Below, in pieces: positions 17,009 through 25,621 of a DNA stretch of 37,191 bases. Source of the stretch: Actinomycetes bacterium (GTDB lineage: Bacteria; Actinomycetota; Acidimicrobiia; Acidimicrobiales; RAAP-2). The first letter of the stretch is position 1; every line of letters begins with the position of its first letter. The stretch is from assembly GCA_021794995.1 (NCBI GenBank), contig JAJYPY010000010.1, forward strand, positions 1 through 37,191. Direction: 5' to 3'. The position numbers and the translations under genes are program-made. The notes below the pieces were generated by a model, which saw only the letters and a list, made by a program, of their open reading frames with translations, did not search any database and was not told the origin of the DNA.

Positions 17009-18201
17009 CGTACGGATTTCGCGTGGTCGCAAACCCCCTCGTGGGGACGCTCGACGCGGGCGCGGACCCGGGCGCGGACCCGGGCGCGGACCCGGGCGCG
17101 TGGGGCGCATCGCCCACGGCGGACGTGCTCGCCTTCCATCGGCGCCTGCCGGGCTATGCGGCGACGCCCCTCCTGTCGCTTCCGGGCGTGGCCGCGCGCC
17201 TCGGCGTCGGCGAGCTCGTCGCCAAGTGCGAGTCGGTGCGCTTCGGCCTGCCCGCGTTCAAGATGCTCGGCGCGTCCTGGGCGACCTACCGCGCGCTGTG
17301 CGCGAGGCTCGGCGGCGAGGCCCAGCTCGGAGAGTGGCACGACATGGACGACCTCTCACGGCTGGTCAAGCCGCTCCTCCCGTTCCGGCTCGCCGCGGCG
17401 ACCGACGGGAACCACGGGCGCGCCGTCGCGCGCATGGCGCGGTGGCTCGGCTTCGAGGCACGCATCTTCGTGCCCGCAACCACGACCCAGGCCCGCATCG
17501 ACGCGATCGGCAGCGAAGGGGCCGAGGTGGTCGTCGTGGACGGTGGCTACGACGACGTCGTGACGCGCTCGGCGAGAGAGGAAGGGCGGCGCTGCCTCGT
17601 CATCTCCGACACGAGCTGGCCAGGCTATGCCGACGTGCCGCGTTGGGTCATCGAGGGGTACGCCACCTTGTTCGCAGAGATCGACGACGCGTTCGGGCGC
17701 TCGTCGCGTCGACGGCCCGACGTCGTGGTCGTCCCCATCGGCGTCGGTGCGCTCGCCGCGGCGACCGTGCGACACTTCGGGAGCGACGCGGCCGTCATCG
17801 GCGTCGAGCCGACCGATGCCGCCTGCGTCACGGCGTCCGCCCTCGCGGGCCGCCCGATCACGCTCGCCGGGGAGCAGCGTTCGATCATGGCGGGCCTGAA
17901 CTGCGGGACCCCCTCCCCCGTCGCGTGGCCGGTCGTGTCGCGCGGCCTCGCAGGATTCGTCACCATCGACGACGACTGGGCCCGAGACGCCGTGCGCACG
18001 TTCGCGTGCTGCGGCGTCGAAGCAGGGGAGACCGGAGCCGCCGCACTCGGCGGGCTGACGGCACTCGTGCGCCAAGGACGTGCGTCAGCGCTGGGCGACC
18101 TCGTGCACGAGCGCTCGTCCGTGCTCGTCTTGGTGACCGAGGGGGCGAGCGACCAGCCGGCATGGCGGAAGATCCTCGGCACCGAGCTCGTCGGCGGCTG
18201 A
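17005..18201 (+). CDS. dpaL: 2,3-diaminopropionate ammonia-lyase
   Basis: A PLP fold-type II lyase (398 residues), orthologous in pattern to E. coli YgeX/DpaL, which converts 2,3-diaminopropionate to pyruvate and two NH3. The PLP lysine is Lys86 in '[15 protein letters not shown]', matching 'RFGLNAFKMLGG' of E. coli. '[11 protein letters not shown]', '[18 protein letters not shown]', 'IGVGALAAA', '[11 protein letters not shown]' and 'VTEGASDQ' all match family positions. GTG 17005 overlaps the previous stop as GTGA. Residues 19-34 are a PGAD repeat encoded by a 12-base tandem repeat, absent from E. coli. It ends the tightly coupled part of the operon and gives the pathway a clear end product. 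Confidence 0.92.
17062..17100 (+). repeat. 12-bp in-frame repeat inside dpaL
   Basis: Three perfect copies of GCGGACCCGGGC plus a partial copy, encoding Ala-Asp-Pro-Gly. The length is a multiple of three, so slippage would change protein length without shifting frame. Confidence 0.85.
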
Positions 18202-18216
18202 GGCCGCCATACGCCG

Positions 18217-18222
18217 TAGCAT
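18217..18222 (+). promoter_or_regulatory. -10 box upstream of the hydantoinase-like gene
   Basis: TAGCAT matches TANNNT and lies 15 bases after the dpaL stop. A GTG follows 7 bases later (18230), which starts a short frame that ends on the next gene's ATG. There is no good -35 box. Confidence 0.35.
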
Positions 18223-18229
18223 CCTGCCT

Positions 18230-18283
18230 GTGCACTGCCCCACGCCGGAGTCGACGCCGTCCTTCCGCACGACCGCGCGATGA
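18230..18283 (+). CDS. Possible 17-residue leader peptide
   Basis: GTG 18230 opens a 17-codon frame that ends at TGA 18281-18283, overlapping the ATG of the next gene as ATGA. The GTG sits 7 bases after a -10 box, as in other leaderless genes here. The next gene has no clear Shine-Dalgarno sequence, so coupling through this frame would explain its translation. The peptide has no recognisable motif. It may be chance. Confidence 0.25.
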   Translation: MHCPTPESTPSFRTTAR

Positions 18284-19656
18284 CCGCTGTGCTGGATCTG
18301 GCCGTACGCGGTGGGACCGTGGTCACCGCTCGGGGAAGGGCCCGGCTCGACGTCTACGCGGCCGGCGGACGGGTCGTGGCCCTCCGCCCCCCCGGTGCGA
18401 CCGGGATGGAGGCGCGCCGTGTGGTGGACGCGAGCGGCCTCTACGTCCTTCCGGGCATGGTCGACACGCACGTGCATCTGATGGACCCGGGCGACGCCGA
18501 GCGAGAGGACTTCCCGACCGGGAGCGCCGCCGCGTTGCTCCAGGGCGTGACGACCATCGTCGAGCACTCCCACGGGTGGCCGGTGACGACGGTCGCCCGG
18601 CTCGACGAGAAGCTCGCGCATCTGCGCGGCCGATCGCACGTGGACTTCGGGCTCGCCGCCCACCTCTGGCCGGAGCACATGGGCGAGCTCGCCGCCCTGT
18701 GGGCGAGCGGCGTCACGTTCTTCAAGATCTTCACCTGCGACACCCACGGGGTGCCCGCGCTCGGCACCGATCTCCTGCTCGAGGCGTTCGACGAGCTGGC
18801 CGGCATCGACGGCGCGTGCCTCGTGCACTGCGAAGACAACGCCATGACCGCGGCCGCCGAGGCGCGGCTCCGGGCGGCGGGCCGGTCCGACGGTTGGATC
18901 GTGCCCGAGTGGCGCTCCCGCGCGGCCGAAGAGGTCGCCGTGGCGGTCGTCGCCCTGCTCGCGCGCCTCACCGGGGCCCGCGTGACCGTGGCCCATGCCT
19001 CGACGCCCGACGTGCTCGACGAGATCGCCCGCCACGCACGCGCCGGAGCGCCCATCGCCGCCGAGACCTGCCCGCAGTACCTGATGCTGCGCGAGGACGA
19101 GGTCGCGACGTTGGGCACCTTGCGCAAGTTCACCCCACCAGCCCGGCTCCGCAGTGACGAGGAGGAGGCGCGGATGTGGGCCGCGTTCAACTCGGGCCTG
19201 GTGCACCACCTGTCGACCGACCACGCGCCCTCCACCCGTGCGCACAAGGCGGGGCACTCGATCTGGGATGCGCACTTCGGCCTGCCCGGCCTCGACACCA
19301 CCACCCCGCTCATGATCGACGCCGCGCTGTCGGGCCGTACGTCGCTCGAGAGGGTGGTGGAGGCGTATGCCACCGCACCGGCGCGCCGCTACCGCCTGGC
19401 GGGAAAGGGCAGCATCGCCGAGGGGATGGCCGCCGACCTCGCCGTCGTCGATCCCGCGGCGAGATGGACCCTCCAGGACTCGACCGTGCACTCCCGAGCA
19501 GGCTGGACGCCGTTCGCCGGCCGAGACGTCCGGGGACGCGTCGTCGCCACCGTCTTGGCCGGCCAGCTGGTCGCCCAAGACGGCCGGCTGCTCGCCGAGC
19601 GTCCCGCCGGGCGCTTCGTGTCTGGCCCGGGGGCACGCACGAGAGGCGACGCGTGA
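18280..19656 (+). CDS. Allantoinase / hydantoinase-like cyclic amidohydrolase
   Basis: A dihydroorotase-family enzyme (458 residues) that opens a cyclic ureide ring. Metal ligands: 'DTHVHLMDPGD' (HxH), the carboxylated lysine in 'FFKIFTCDTHG', 'LVHCED', 'VAHAST' and 'STDHAPST' (Asp). 'EDFPTGSAAALLQGVTT' is closer to allantoinases than to dihydropyrimidinases, though HyuA-type hydantoinase is also fitting. ATG 18280 has no good Shine-Dalgarno sequence; it overlaps a short upstream frame. The gap after dpaL is 78 bases, with a possible own promoter. It overlaps the asparaginase gene by 4 bases. Probable role: ring opening of the oxidised purine product before the carbamoylases act. Confidence 0.87.
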   Translation: MTAVLDLAVRGGTVVTARGRARLDVYAAGGRVVALRPPGATGMEARRVVDASGLYVLPGMVDTHVHLMDPGDAEREDFPTGSAAALLQGVTTIVEHSHGWPVTTVARLDEKLAHLRGRSHVDFGLAAHLWPEHMGELAALWASGVTFFKIFTCDTHGVPALGTDLLLEAFDELAGIDGACLVHCEDNAMTAAAEARLRAAGRSDGWIVPEWRSRAAEEVAVAVVALLARLTGARVTVAHASTPDVLDEIARHARAGAPIAAETCPQYLMLREDEVATLGTLRKFTPPARLRSDEEEARMWAAFNSGLVHHLSTDHAPSTRAHKAGHSIWDAHFGLPGLDTTTPLMIDAALSGRTSLERVVEAYATAPARRYRLAGKGSIAEGMAADLAVVDPAARWTLQDSTVHSRAGWTPFAGRDVRGRVVATVLAGQLVAQDGRLLAERPAGRFVSGPGARTRGDA

Positions 19657-20654
19657 CGCCGGCGATCCCCGGGCTGCCGACGGTGGCGGTGCTGTCGCTC
19701 GGGGGGACCATCGCCAGCGTGCCCACCGGGTCAGGCGGCGTCTCCCCGGGGCTCGGCGGGCAGGATCTCCTCGCTGCGGTCCCCGAGGTGGGAGCCGTCG
19801 CCGACGTGGTGTCCCGCTCGGTCGCCCAGGTGCCGGGAGCCCACCTGACGATCGACGACATCGTGTCGCTCGCAGCCACCGTCGAGGAGGCCCATCGCGA
19901 CGGCGCCACGGGCGTGGTCATCACCCAGGGCACCGACACCATCGAGGACACGGCGTTCCTCCTCGACATCCTGGTCGCAGGACCCGCACCCGTCGTGGTT
20001 ACCGGCGCGATGCGCAACCCGACCCTTCCCGGCGCCGAGGGACCGGCGAACCTCCTGGCGTCGGTGGCGGTCGCCGCCGATCCGGCCGCCAAGGAGCTGG
20101 GCACGCTCGTCGTCATGAACGACGAGATCCACGCCGCGCGCTTCGTGTCGAAGCGGCACACCTCGAGCCCGCACGCCTTTGCGTCGTATCCCGGACCGAT
20201 CGGCTGGATGGCCGAGGGCCGCCCGCATCTCGCGCTTCGACCGATCGGCCGGCTGCGGCTGCCTCCTCCCCCGCCGTCGGCCAGGCAGCGGGTCGCGCTG
20301 CTCGCGCTTCCCGTCGGCGACGACGGGTTCCTGATCGAGGCCGCAGCGGAGCACGCCGCGGACGGATTGGTCGTCGAGGCCCTGGGCGGCGGCCACGTCC
20401 CCCCGGCAACCCTCATCCGCCTGGAGACGGCCGCCCGCCGGATCCCGGTGGTCGTCACGTCGACCACCCGGGCCGGTCACGTGTTGCGGTCGACCTACGA
20501 CTTCGCCGGCTCCGAGCTCGACCTGTCTCGCCGCGGCGTGATCGGGGGAGGGTGCCTGGACGCGCGCAAGGCCCGCCTGCTGCTCACGCTCCTCCTCCGG
20601 TCAGGCGCCGACAGGACCCGCATCGCGGCGACGTTCGCCGACCCGTGGACCTAG
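19653..20654 (+). CDS. L-asparaginase family amidohydrolase
   Basis: A 333-residue asparaginase/glutaminase-fold protein. The first catalytic threonine is in 'LSLGGTIAS', the second in 'TQGTDTIEDTAF', and 'VVTGAMRNP' and 'VVMNDEIHAARFVSK' follow the family order. There is no signal peptide, so it is cytoplasmic. GTG 19653 overlaps the hydantoinase stop as GTGA, with GAGAGG 6 bases upstream. The tight coupling to the ureide genes suggests it acts on an amide intermediate of that pathway or adds nitrogen release; plain asparagine use is also possible. Its stop shares a CTAG with the stop of the convergent ABC gene. Confidence 0.88.
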   Translation: MTPAIPGLPTVAVLSLGGTIASVPTGSGGVSPGLGGQDLLAAVPEVGAVADVVSRSVAQVPGAHLTIDDIVSLAATVEEAHRDGATGVVITQGTDTIEDTAFLLDILVAGPAPVVVTGAMRNPTLPGAEGPANLLASVAVAADPAAKELGTLVVMNDEIHAARFVSKRHTSSPHAFASYPGPIGWMAEGRPHLALRPIGRLRLPPPPPSARQRVALLALPVGDDGFLIEAAAEHAADGLVVEALGGGHVPPATLIRLETAARRIPVVVTSTTRAGHVLRSTYDFAGSELDLSRRGVIGGGCLDARKARLLLTLLLRSGADRTRIAATFADPWT

Positions 20655-21472
20655 CCCTCCCCGCTCGCCCGCACCCACCAGCGCCCCGCTTCACGGCCCA
20701 CCGACACCGAGACGCCGAAGCAGTCCGAGACGGCCGACCCCGTCAAGACTTCCTCGATCGGACCGGCCGCGAGCAGCACACCCTTGCGCAAGAGGGCGGC
20801 GTGGGTGAAGCCGGGGGGCACCTCTTCGGCGTGGTGGGTGACGAGCACGAGGGGCGGGGCGTCCAGATCGGCGGCCAATCCACCGAGACGTGACACGAGG
20901 CGCTCGCGCGCGCCGAGGTCGAGTCCCGCCGCAGGTTCGTCGAAGAGGAGGAGCGCAGGGCGGCCCATGAGCGCGCGGCAGATCAGCACGTGCTGGCGCT
21001 CTCCTTCGGAGAGCACACCGAAGGGGCGCGCGGCCGCCTGACCGATCCCCGCCGCGTCGAGGAGCCGGTCGGCCTCCGCGAAGTCCTCGTCGGTGTAGCG
21101 GAACCACCACGGTTCGAGAGCCCCATGACGGCCGGTGACGACGACCTCGCGGGCGACCAGGCTCGGTCGCAGCTCCCGCATGAGCGCTCCGCTCACGAAG
21201 GCGACGCGCGTCCGCAGTGTGCGCAGGTCCACCCGGCCGAGGCGATGGCCCAGCACCTCCGCCGTGCCACACGTGGGGAGCATGCGTGCGCCCGCGAGGT
21301 GGAGCATCGTCGTCTTCCCCGAGCCGTTCGGGCCGAGCACCACCCATCGCTCACGGCGGCCCACCTGCCAGGAGATGTCATCGAGCACCGGGATGCCGCG
21401 GCGCCGCACGGACACGCCGGCGAATCGGACGACGAGCTCGTCGTGGCATGTGCCAGCCGTCGGGGCGCTCAC
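20651..21472 (-). CDS. ABC transporter ATP-binding protein (YlmA-like)
   Basis: A 273-residue ABC ATPase. Walker A is 'GPNGSGKTTML', the signature 'LSEGERQHVLICRAL', Walker B 'ALLLFDEPAAGLDLG' and the H-loop 'LVTHHAEEVPPGF'. It resembles the stand-alone YlmA type. There is no permease or binding protein next to it, so the partner is unknown. GTG 21472 has GGAGGG 7 bases upstream; an upstream GTG at 21505 has none. It is convergent with the asparaginase gene, sharing four bases. Confidence 0.87.
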   Translation of the reverse strand: MSAPTAGTCHDELVVRFAGVSVRRRGIPVLDDISWQVGRRERWVVLGPNGSGKTTMLHLAGARMLPTCGTAEVLGHRLGRVDLRTLRTRVAFVSGALMRELRPSLVAREVVVTGRHGALEPWWFRYTDEDFAEADRLLDAAGIGQAAARPFGVLSEGERQHVLICRALMGRPALLLFDEPAAGLDLGARERLVSRLGGLAADLDAPPLVLVTHHAEEVPPGFTHAALLRKGVLLAAGPIEEVLTGSAVSDCFGVSVSVGREAGRWWVRASGEG

Positions 21473-21632
21473 GAAACGGCCCTCCGCACGACCCGCCCGC
21501 ACCACGCGGTGCGGGGGCGCGGTCGGCCGGGAGCCACCGGGAGACGGTAGCCGATCGGTCGGCCCGTCCGTGACGACCGATCAGGCGGGGACCGGGCGCC
21601 CCGAGGGCCGGGCCGTGGCGAGCCCTCTCAGG

Positions 21633-23450
21633 TCATGCGCAGCGCCGGGTCAGGACGAGCACGCAGCAGTCGTCCTCAGGTGACTGGCAGAACCTGTCCA
21701 CGATGGCGTCGGTCAGCTCGGCGGCACCGAGCGAGGTGTGGGTGGCGACGAGGTCGCGCAGCTGCGCCATCCCCTCGTCCAGCCCCGAGGACCGGCGCTC
21801 GACGACGCCGTCGGTGACGAGCACGACCCCCTCGCCCTCGCCGAGCGCGAGCACGTGCTCGCCCGATGGCGGCGACGGCCAGCCGAGCGGGAGCTCGACG
21901 TGGCCCTCCACGTAGGAGGCGGAGCCGCGTCCGAAGCGGAGCACGGGGATGTGCCCTGCGACCGCCCACGCGGCGGTGTGCGCGACGGGGTCGAGCAGCC
22001 CGTAGCTCACCGTGGCGAACGCGTCGGGGTGCTCGTGGGCGGTCAGCAGCCGGAGACCGCTGACGATCTCCCCGGGCGTCTTGCCGACCATCGCGAGGCT
22101 GCGCGCCCCGTTCCGCAACTGTCCCATCAACGAGGCCGCCTCGATCCCGTGCCCTCCGGCGTCGCCGATCCCGACGAGGTAGGCGCCGGAGGGGAGCGCC
22201 GCGACGTCGTACCAGTCACCGGCGACCGTCGCCCCCGCCGGCAAGTACTGCGCCGCCACCTCGTAGCCCGCGATGGCTGGGAGCCGTGCCGGAAGGAATG
22301 CTCCAGACAGCGTGGTCGCGGTCCGGCGCGCTTCTTCGAAGCGCCACGCGTTCGCCAGCGCGACGCCGGCACGCGCCGCGAGCCCCTCGGCGGCGAAGCG
22401 GACGTCGTCTGGCGGCTGCCCGTGCCATCTGTCGCTCACGAGCGTGAGCACGCCGAGCACGTCGCCGGCGGACTTGATCGGCACCGACAGCTCCGTCCAC
22501 GGACCCTTGCGCGTCCCGACCGGGGGGGCGTCGATCGGCGTGAACCCCGAACGGGCGACCTCCTCGTCGACCGGGCACACCACTTGGACCGTGCCGGTGC
22601 GGAACGCGACCGCCGCCGGATGCGGACCGCGGATCGACGCGACGACCCGCCCCTTGAGCGTGCGAGCCAGCGCGCGGTGACCCTGGATCTCGATGGCGGC
22701 ACGTCGCAGGTCGTCGCCGTCGGCCTCGCACACCGCACACCACGGCGCGAGGCGGGGAACCGCGAGGTGGACCAGCTCCTCGAGCAAGCGCTCGGGCTCG
22801 AGCGCGCTCACCATGAGCTGGGTCCCCTCGTTCAACAGCTCGAGGGTGTCCCGCTCAGCTCGGCGGACCGCGTCGAGGCGCGCCCGGTCGAGTGCAAGGG
22901 CGCACTGGTGGGCGATCACCTCCAAGATCGCGACCTCCGCCGTGTCGAAGTCCCGGGGTGTCGGCCACCCGATCGAGATGGTGCCGATCGGACGCCCGGC
23001 GATGAGCAACGGGAGCACCGCCCACGCCTCGGCGCTCGACGGGCGCCCGGCATACATCGGCACGTCGCGGTCGCGCGCCGCGCGCGTGGACCAGACGAAC
23101 GGACCGTCGGCGGCGAGCGCTGCGATGGCGGCCACGGACTCCTCCGTGGGCAGGGGCGCGGTGAGCCACTCCGTCGTCACATCCCTGACGCCTTCGGCGA
23201 CGAGCGTGGTGACCCCCTGACCGTCGGCACGCAAGACGCCGACGACGACTGCCGATGCGCCCAGCCCGTGCTGGATCCCCGCGGAGACCGTCTGGGCGAC
23301 CTCGTGGGCGTCCGAGACGGTCGTGAGCCGTTCGGCCAGGTCACGCACCAGCCCGACCCAATCGACGAGCGTGCTCGGGCGCGGCGCGCCATCGCCGATC
23401 GACCCCGACCCTCCACCCACCACCGGCAGAGCATAGGGCCGGCACCGCAT
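21633..23450 (-). CDS. GAF-domain SpoIIE/PP2C-type phosphatase
   Basis: A 605-residue signalling phosphatase with two GAF-like sensor regions (about residues 30-195 and 205-365) and a SpoIIE-type PP2C domain from about 375 to the end. Metal motifs are 'GDWYDV', 'GIGDAGGHGIEAA', 'LVTDGVVERR' and 'EDDCCVLVL'. It likely dephosphorylates an anti-sigma-factor antagonist (RsbU role), but no such partner is in the window. No membrane segment. The start is either ATG 23450 (GGCGGGG just before) or GTG 23423, which lies 6 bases after TATGCT (23435-23430) and could be leaderless. Confidence 0.87.
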   Translation of the reverse strand: MRCRPYALPVVGGGSGSIGDGAPRPSTLVDWVGLVRDLAERLTTVSDAHEVAQTVSAGIQHGLGASAVVVGVLRADGQGVTTLVAEGVRDVTTEWLTAPLPTEESVAAIAALAADGPFVWSTRAARDRDVPMYAGRPSSAEAWAVLPLLIAGRPIGTISIGWPTPRDFDTAEVAILEVIAHQCALALDRARLDAVRRAERDTLELLNEGTQLMVSALEPERLLEELVHLAVPRLAPWCAVCEADGDDLRRAAIEIQGHRALARTLKGRVVASIRGPHPAAVAFRTGTVQVVCPVDEEVARSGFTPIDAPPVGTRKGPWTELSVPIKSAGDVLGVLTLVSDRWHGQPPDDVRFAAEGLAARAGVALANAWRFEEARRTATTLSGAFLPARLPAIAGYEVAAQYLPAGATVAGDWYDVAALPSGAYLVGIGDAGGHGIEAASLMGQLRNGARSLAMVGKTPGEIVSGLRLLTAHEHPDAFATVSYGLLDPVAHTAAWAVAGHIPVLRFGRGSASYVEGHVELPLGWPSPPSGEHVLALGEGEGVVLVTDGVVERRSSGLDEGMAQLRDLVATHTSLGAAELTDAIVDRFCQSPEDDCCVLVLTRRCA

Positions 23451-23544
23451 CCCCGCCGGGGGCTGCGACCAGCGACGGGCGCCCGCAAAGAGCCATGCAC
23501 CCAGGGTCTCGTCGATCCGCTGGCGACGGGCACCCGGCGGACTC

Positions 23545-25338
23545 CTAGCGCGTCGGCAGGTACTCGAGAGCCACCTCCCTGCACGCCTCGAGGGCGCCTC
23601 GCCAGCCGTCGGCGGGGTCCTTCAGCACCGACTCGGCCAAGGCTTTCGCCTGTTCGTAGGTGACGTGGGGAGGGACCGGCGGCTCGTCGGGGGTGGTGAT
23701 GGCGTCGATCACGACGGGCCGGTCCGCCGCGAACGCGTCGACCCACGCCGCCTCGATCTCCCCCGAGGTGCGGACCTTGATGCCCTTCAGCCCGATGAGG
23801 TCGGCGTACTCGGCGAACGGCATGTAGGGGATCGCCTGGGACCCCTCGAACCGCGGGTCTCCCGACATCGCCCGCTGCTCCCAGGTGACCTGGTTGAGAT
23901 CCTCGTTGTTGAGCACGAGCACGACGAGGCGTGGGTCGTCCCATGTCGTGTAGTACTTGGCCGCCGTCAGCAGCTCGGCCATGCCGCCCATCTGCATCGC
24001 CCCGTCGCCCACCATGGCGACCGAGACCCGGGCGGGATACGCGAACTTGGCCGCGATCGCGTAGGGGATCCCCGGCACCATCGTCGCCAGGTTGCCCGAC
24101 AGGGACGCCTTCATTCCCCGCCGGATCCTCACCTGCCGCGCGAACCAGTTGGCGGCCGACCCGCAGTCCGATGCCAAGATTGCGCCGTCGGGGAGGTGGC
24201 GCGACAGCGACGCGAAAAGCCCCTGCGGGCGGATCCTCCCCCGGAGGTCCGAGGGCGTTCCCCGATCATCCATGAGCGACCACCACTTCGCGACGCCCTT
24301 TTGGATCTTTTCCTGCCAGGATCGGTCGTCCTTGCGCCGCAGGAGCGGCAGCAACGCAGCGAGGGTGTCCTTGGCGTCGCCCACGAGGGCGAGGTCCATG
24401 GGGTAGCGGATGGAGAGGTTCCTCGGGGCGATGTCGATCTGGATGCCCTTGGCCTGGCCCTCGCTCGGCAGGAATTCCGAATACGGGAAGCTGGTCCCGA
24501 CCATGAGGAGGGTGTCGGCCCCCTGCATCATGTCCCACGAGGGCTTGGTCCCGAGGAGCCCGATGGACCCGGTGACGTAGGGGACGTCGTCGGGGACGGC
24601 AGCCTTGCCCAACAGGGCCTTGGCGATCCCGGCCCCCAACGTATCTGCCACGGCGAGGATCTCGTCGGTGGCGTGGAGGGCGCCCGCGCCGACGAGGATG
24701 GCGACCTTCTGCCCGGCGTTCAAGATGTCGGCCGCCTGGCGGAGCTGCTCGCCAGAGGGGATGACCCGCGGCGCCCACCATCCAGTGCCCGAGTGGACCG
24801 TGTGGGACTTCTTGGGCTGCTGGAAGACCGCGTCCTGGGCCTGGACGTCTGCGGGAACGACGAGACAGGTGACCGTCCGCTCCGCCTTCGCGATGCGCAG
24901 CGCCCGGTCGACGCAGTGTCGCATCGTCGATGGGTCGTTCACCTGCTGGCAGTACGCCGACGCGACGTCCGAGTAGAGCTGGAGGAGGTTCACTTCCTGC
25001 TGGAAGTCTCCACCGAGCGCGCGCACGTAGGTTTGACCCACGATCGCGACGACCGGCTGGTGGTCGAGCTTGGCGTCGTAGAGGCCGTTCAGCAGATGGA
25101 TGGCGCCGGGACCCGAGGTCGCCATGCACACCCCGACCTCGCCCGTGAACTTGGCGTGACCGCAGGCCATGAAGCTCGCCATCTCCTCGTGACGGGTCTG
25201 GATGAACCGGAGCCGGTCGGAGCATCGGTTGAGCGCGCCCATGACGCCGTTGATACCGTCACCGGGGAAGCCGTAGACGGTGCCGACTCCCCATTCGATG
25301 AGGCGTTCGCACAGGTAATCCGCCGCCGAGGTTGCCAT
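23545..25338 (-). CDS. Thiamine-pyrophosphate enzyme, pyruvate oxidase-like
   Basis: A 597-residue ThDP enzyme of the PoxB/acetolactate-synthase superfamily. The N-terminal PYR domain carries the activating Glu in 'TRHEEMASFMA' and 'SGPGAIHLLNGLYDAK'. The C-terminal PP domain has 'GDGAMQMGGM' and, about 28 residues on, 'LNNEDLNQVTWEQR' (GDG...NN motif). It probably decarboxylates pyruvate or another 2-keto acid; the FAD-binding middle domain suggests an oxidase or quinone-linked form. ATG 25338 has GGAAGGAG 4 bases upstream. The next gene upstream on the strand is an MFS transporter 283 bases away. The product of diaminopropionate lysis is pyruvate, but no link is shown. Confidence 0.87.
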   Translation of the reverse strand: MATSAADYLCERLIEWGVGTVYGFPGDGINGVMGALNRCSDRLRFIQTRHEEMASFMACGHAKFTGEVGVCMATSGPGAIHLLNGLYDAKLDHQPVVAIVGQTYVRALGGDFQQEVNLLQLYSDVASAYCQQVNDPSTMRHCVDRALRIAKAERTVTCLVVPADVQAQDAVFQQPKKSHTVHSGTGWWAPRVIPSGEQLRQAADILNAGQKVAILVGAGALHATDEILAVADTLGAGIAKALLGKAAVPDDVPYVTGSIGLLGTKPSWDMMQGADTLLMVGTSFPYSEFLPSEGQAKGIQIDIAPRNLSIRYPMDLALVGDAKDTLAALLPLLRRKDDRSWQEKIQKGVAKWWSLMDDRGTPSDLRGRIRPQGLFASLSRHLPDGAILASDCGSAANWFARQVRIRRGMKASLSGNLATMVPGIPYAIAAKFAYPARVSVAMVGDGAMQMGGMAELLTAAKYYTTWDDPRLVVLVLNNEDLNQVTWEQRAMSGDPRFEGSQAIPYMPFAEYADLIGLKGIKVRTSGEIEAAWVDAFAADRPVVIDAITTPDEPPVPPHVTYEQAKALAESVLKDPADGWRGALEACREVALEYLPTR

Positions 25339-25393
25339 CCGTCTCCTTCCCGTGGCGTCCCTCCTGCGCCCTGCTCTCGGTGAACGACCGCCC

Positions 25394-25444
25394 CCGCTCT
25401 CCCGCTCTCCCGCTCCCCGGTCGCCGCTGTCCCGCTCCCCGGTC
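25394..25444. repeat. Short C-rich direct repeats
   Basis: CCGCTCTC-type units followed by two copies of CCCGCTCCCCGGTC lie upstream of the ThDP enzyme. The whole gap 25339-25621 shows no gene and no clear promoter. Confidence 0.55.
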
Positions 25445-25621
25445 TCCGCGACGTCGCGAGTTCGCCCCTTCCCGCCCCGCCGCGCCCCGAAACGCAACAG
25501 GGGCCGCACGTGTCGCAGGGACCCGCGAAGGACCCGCGACAGGCCCGCGACGCGCCTGCGGAGGCAGCAACGGGCGGAGGCGGCGCGCACGGCCGGCACG
25601 CACCCGTGGTTCGCCTCGAGC

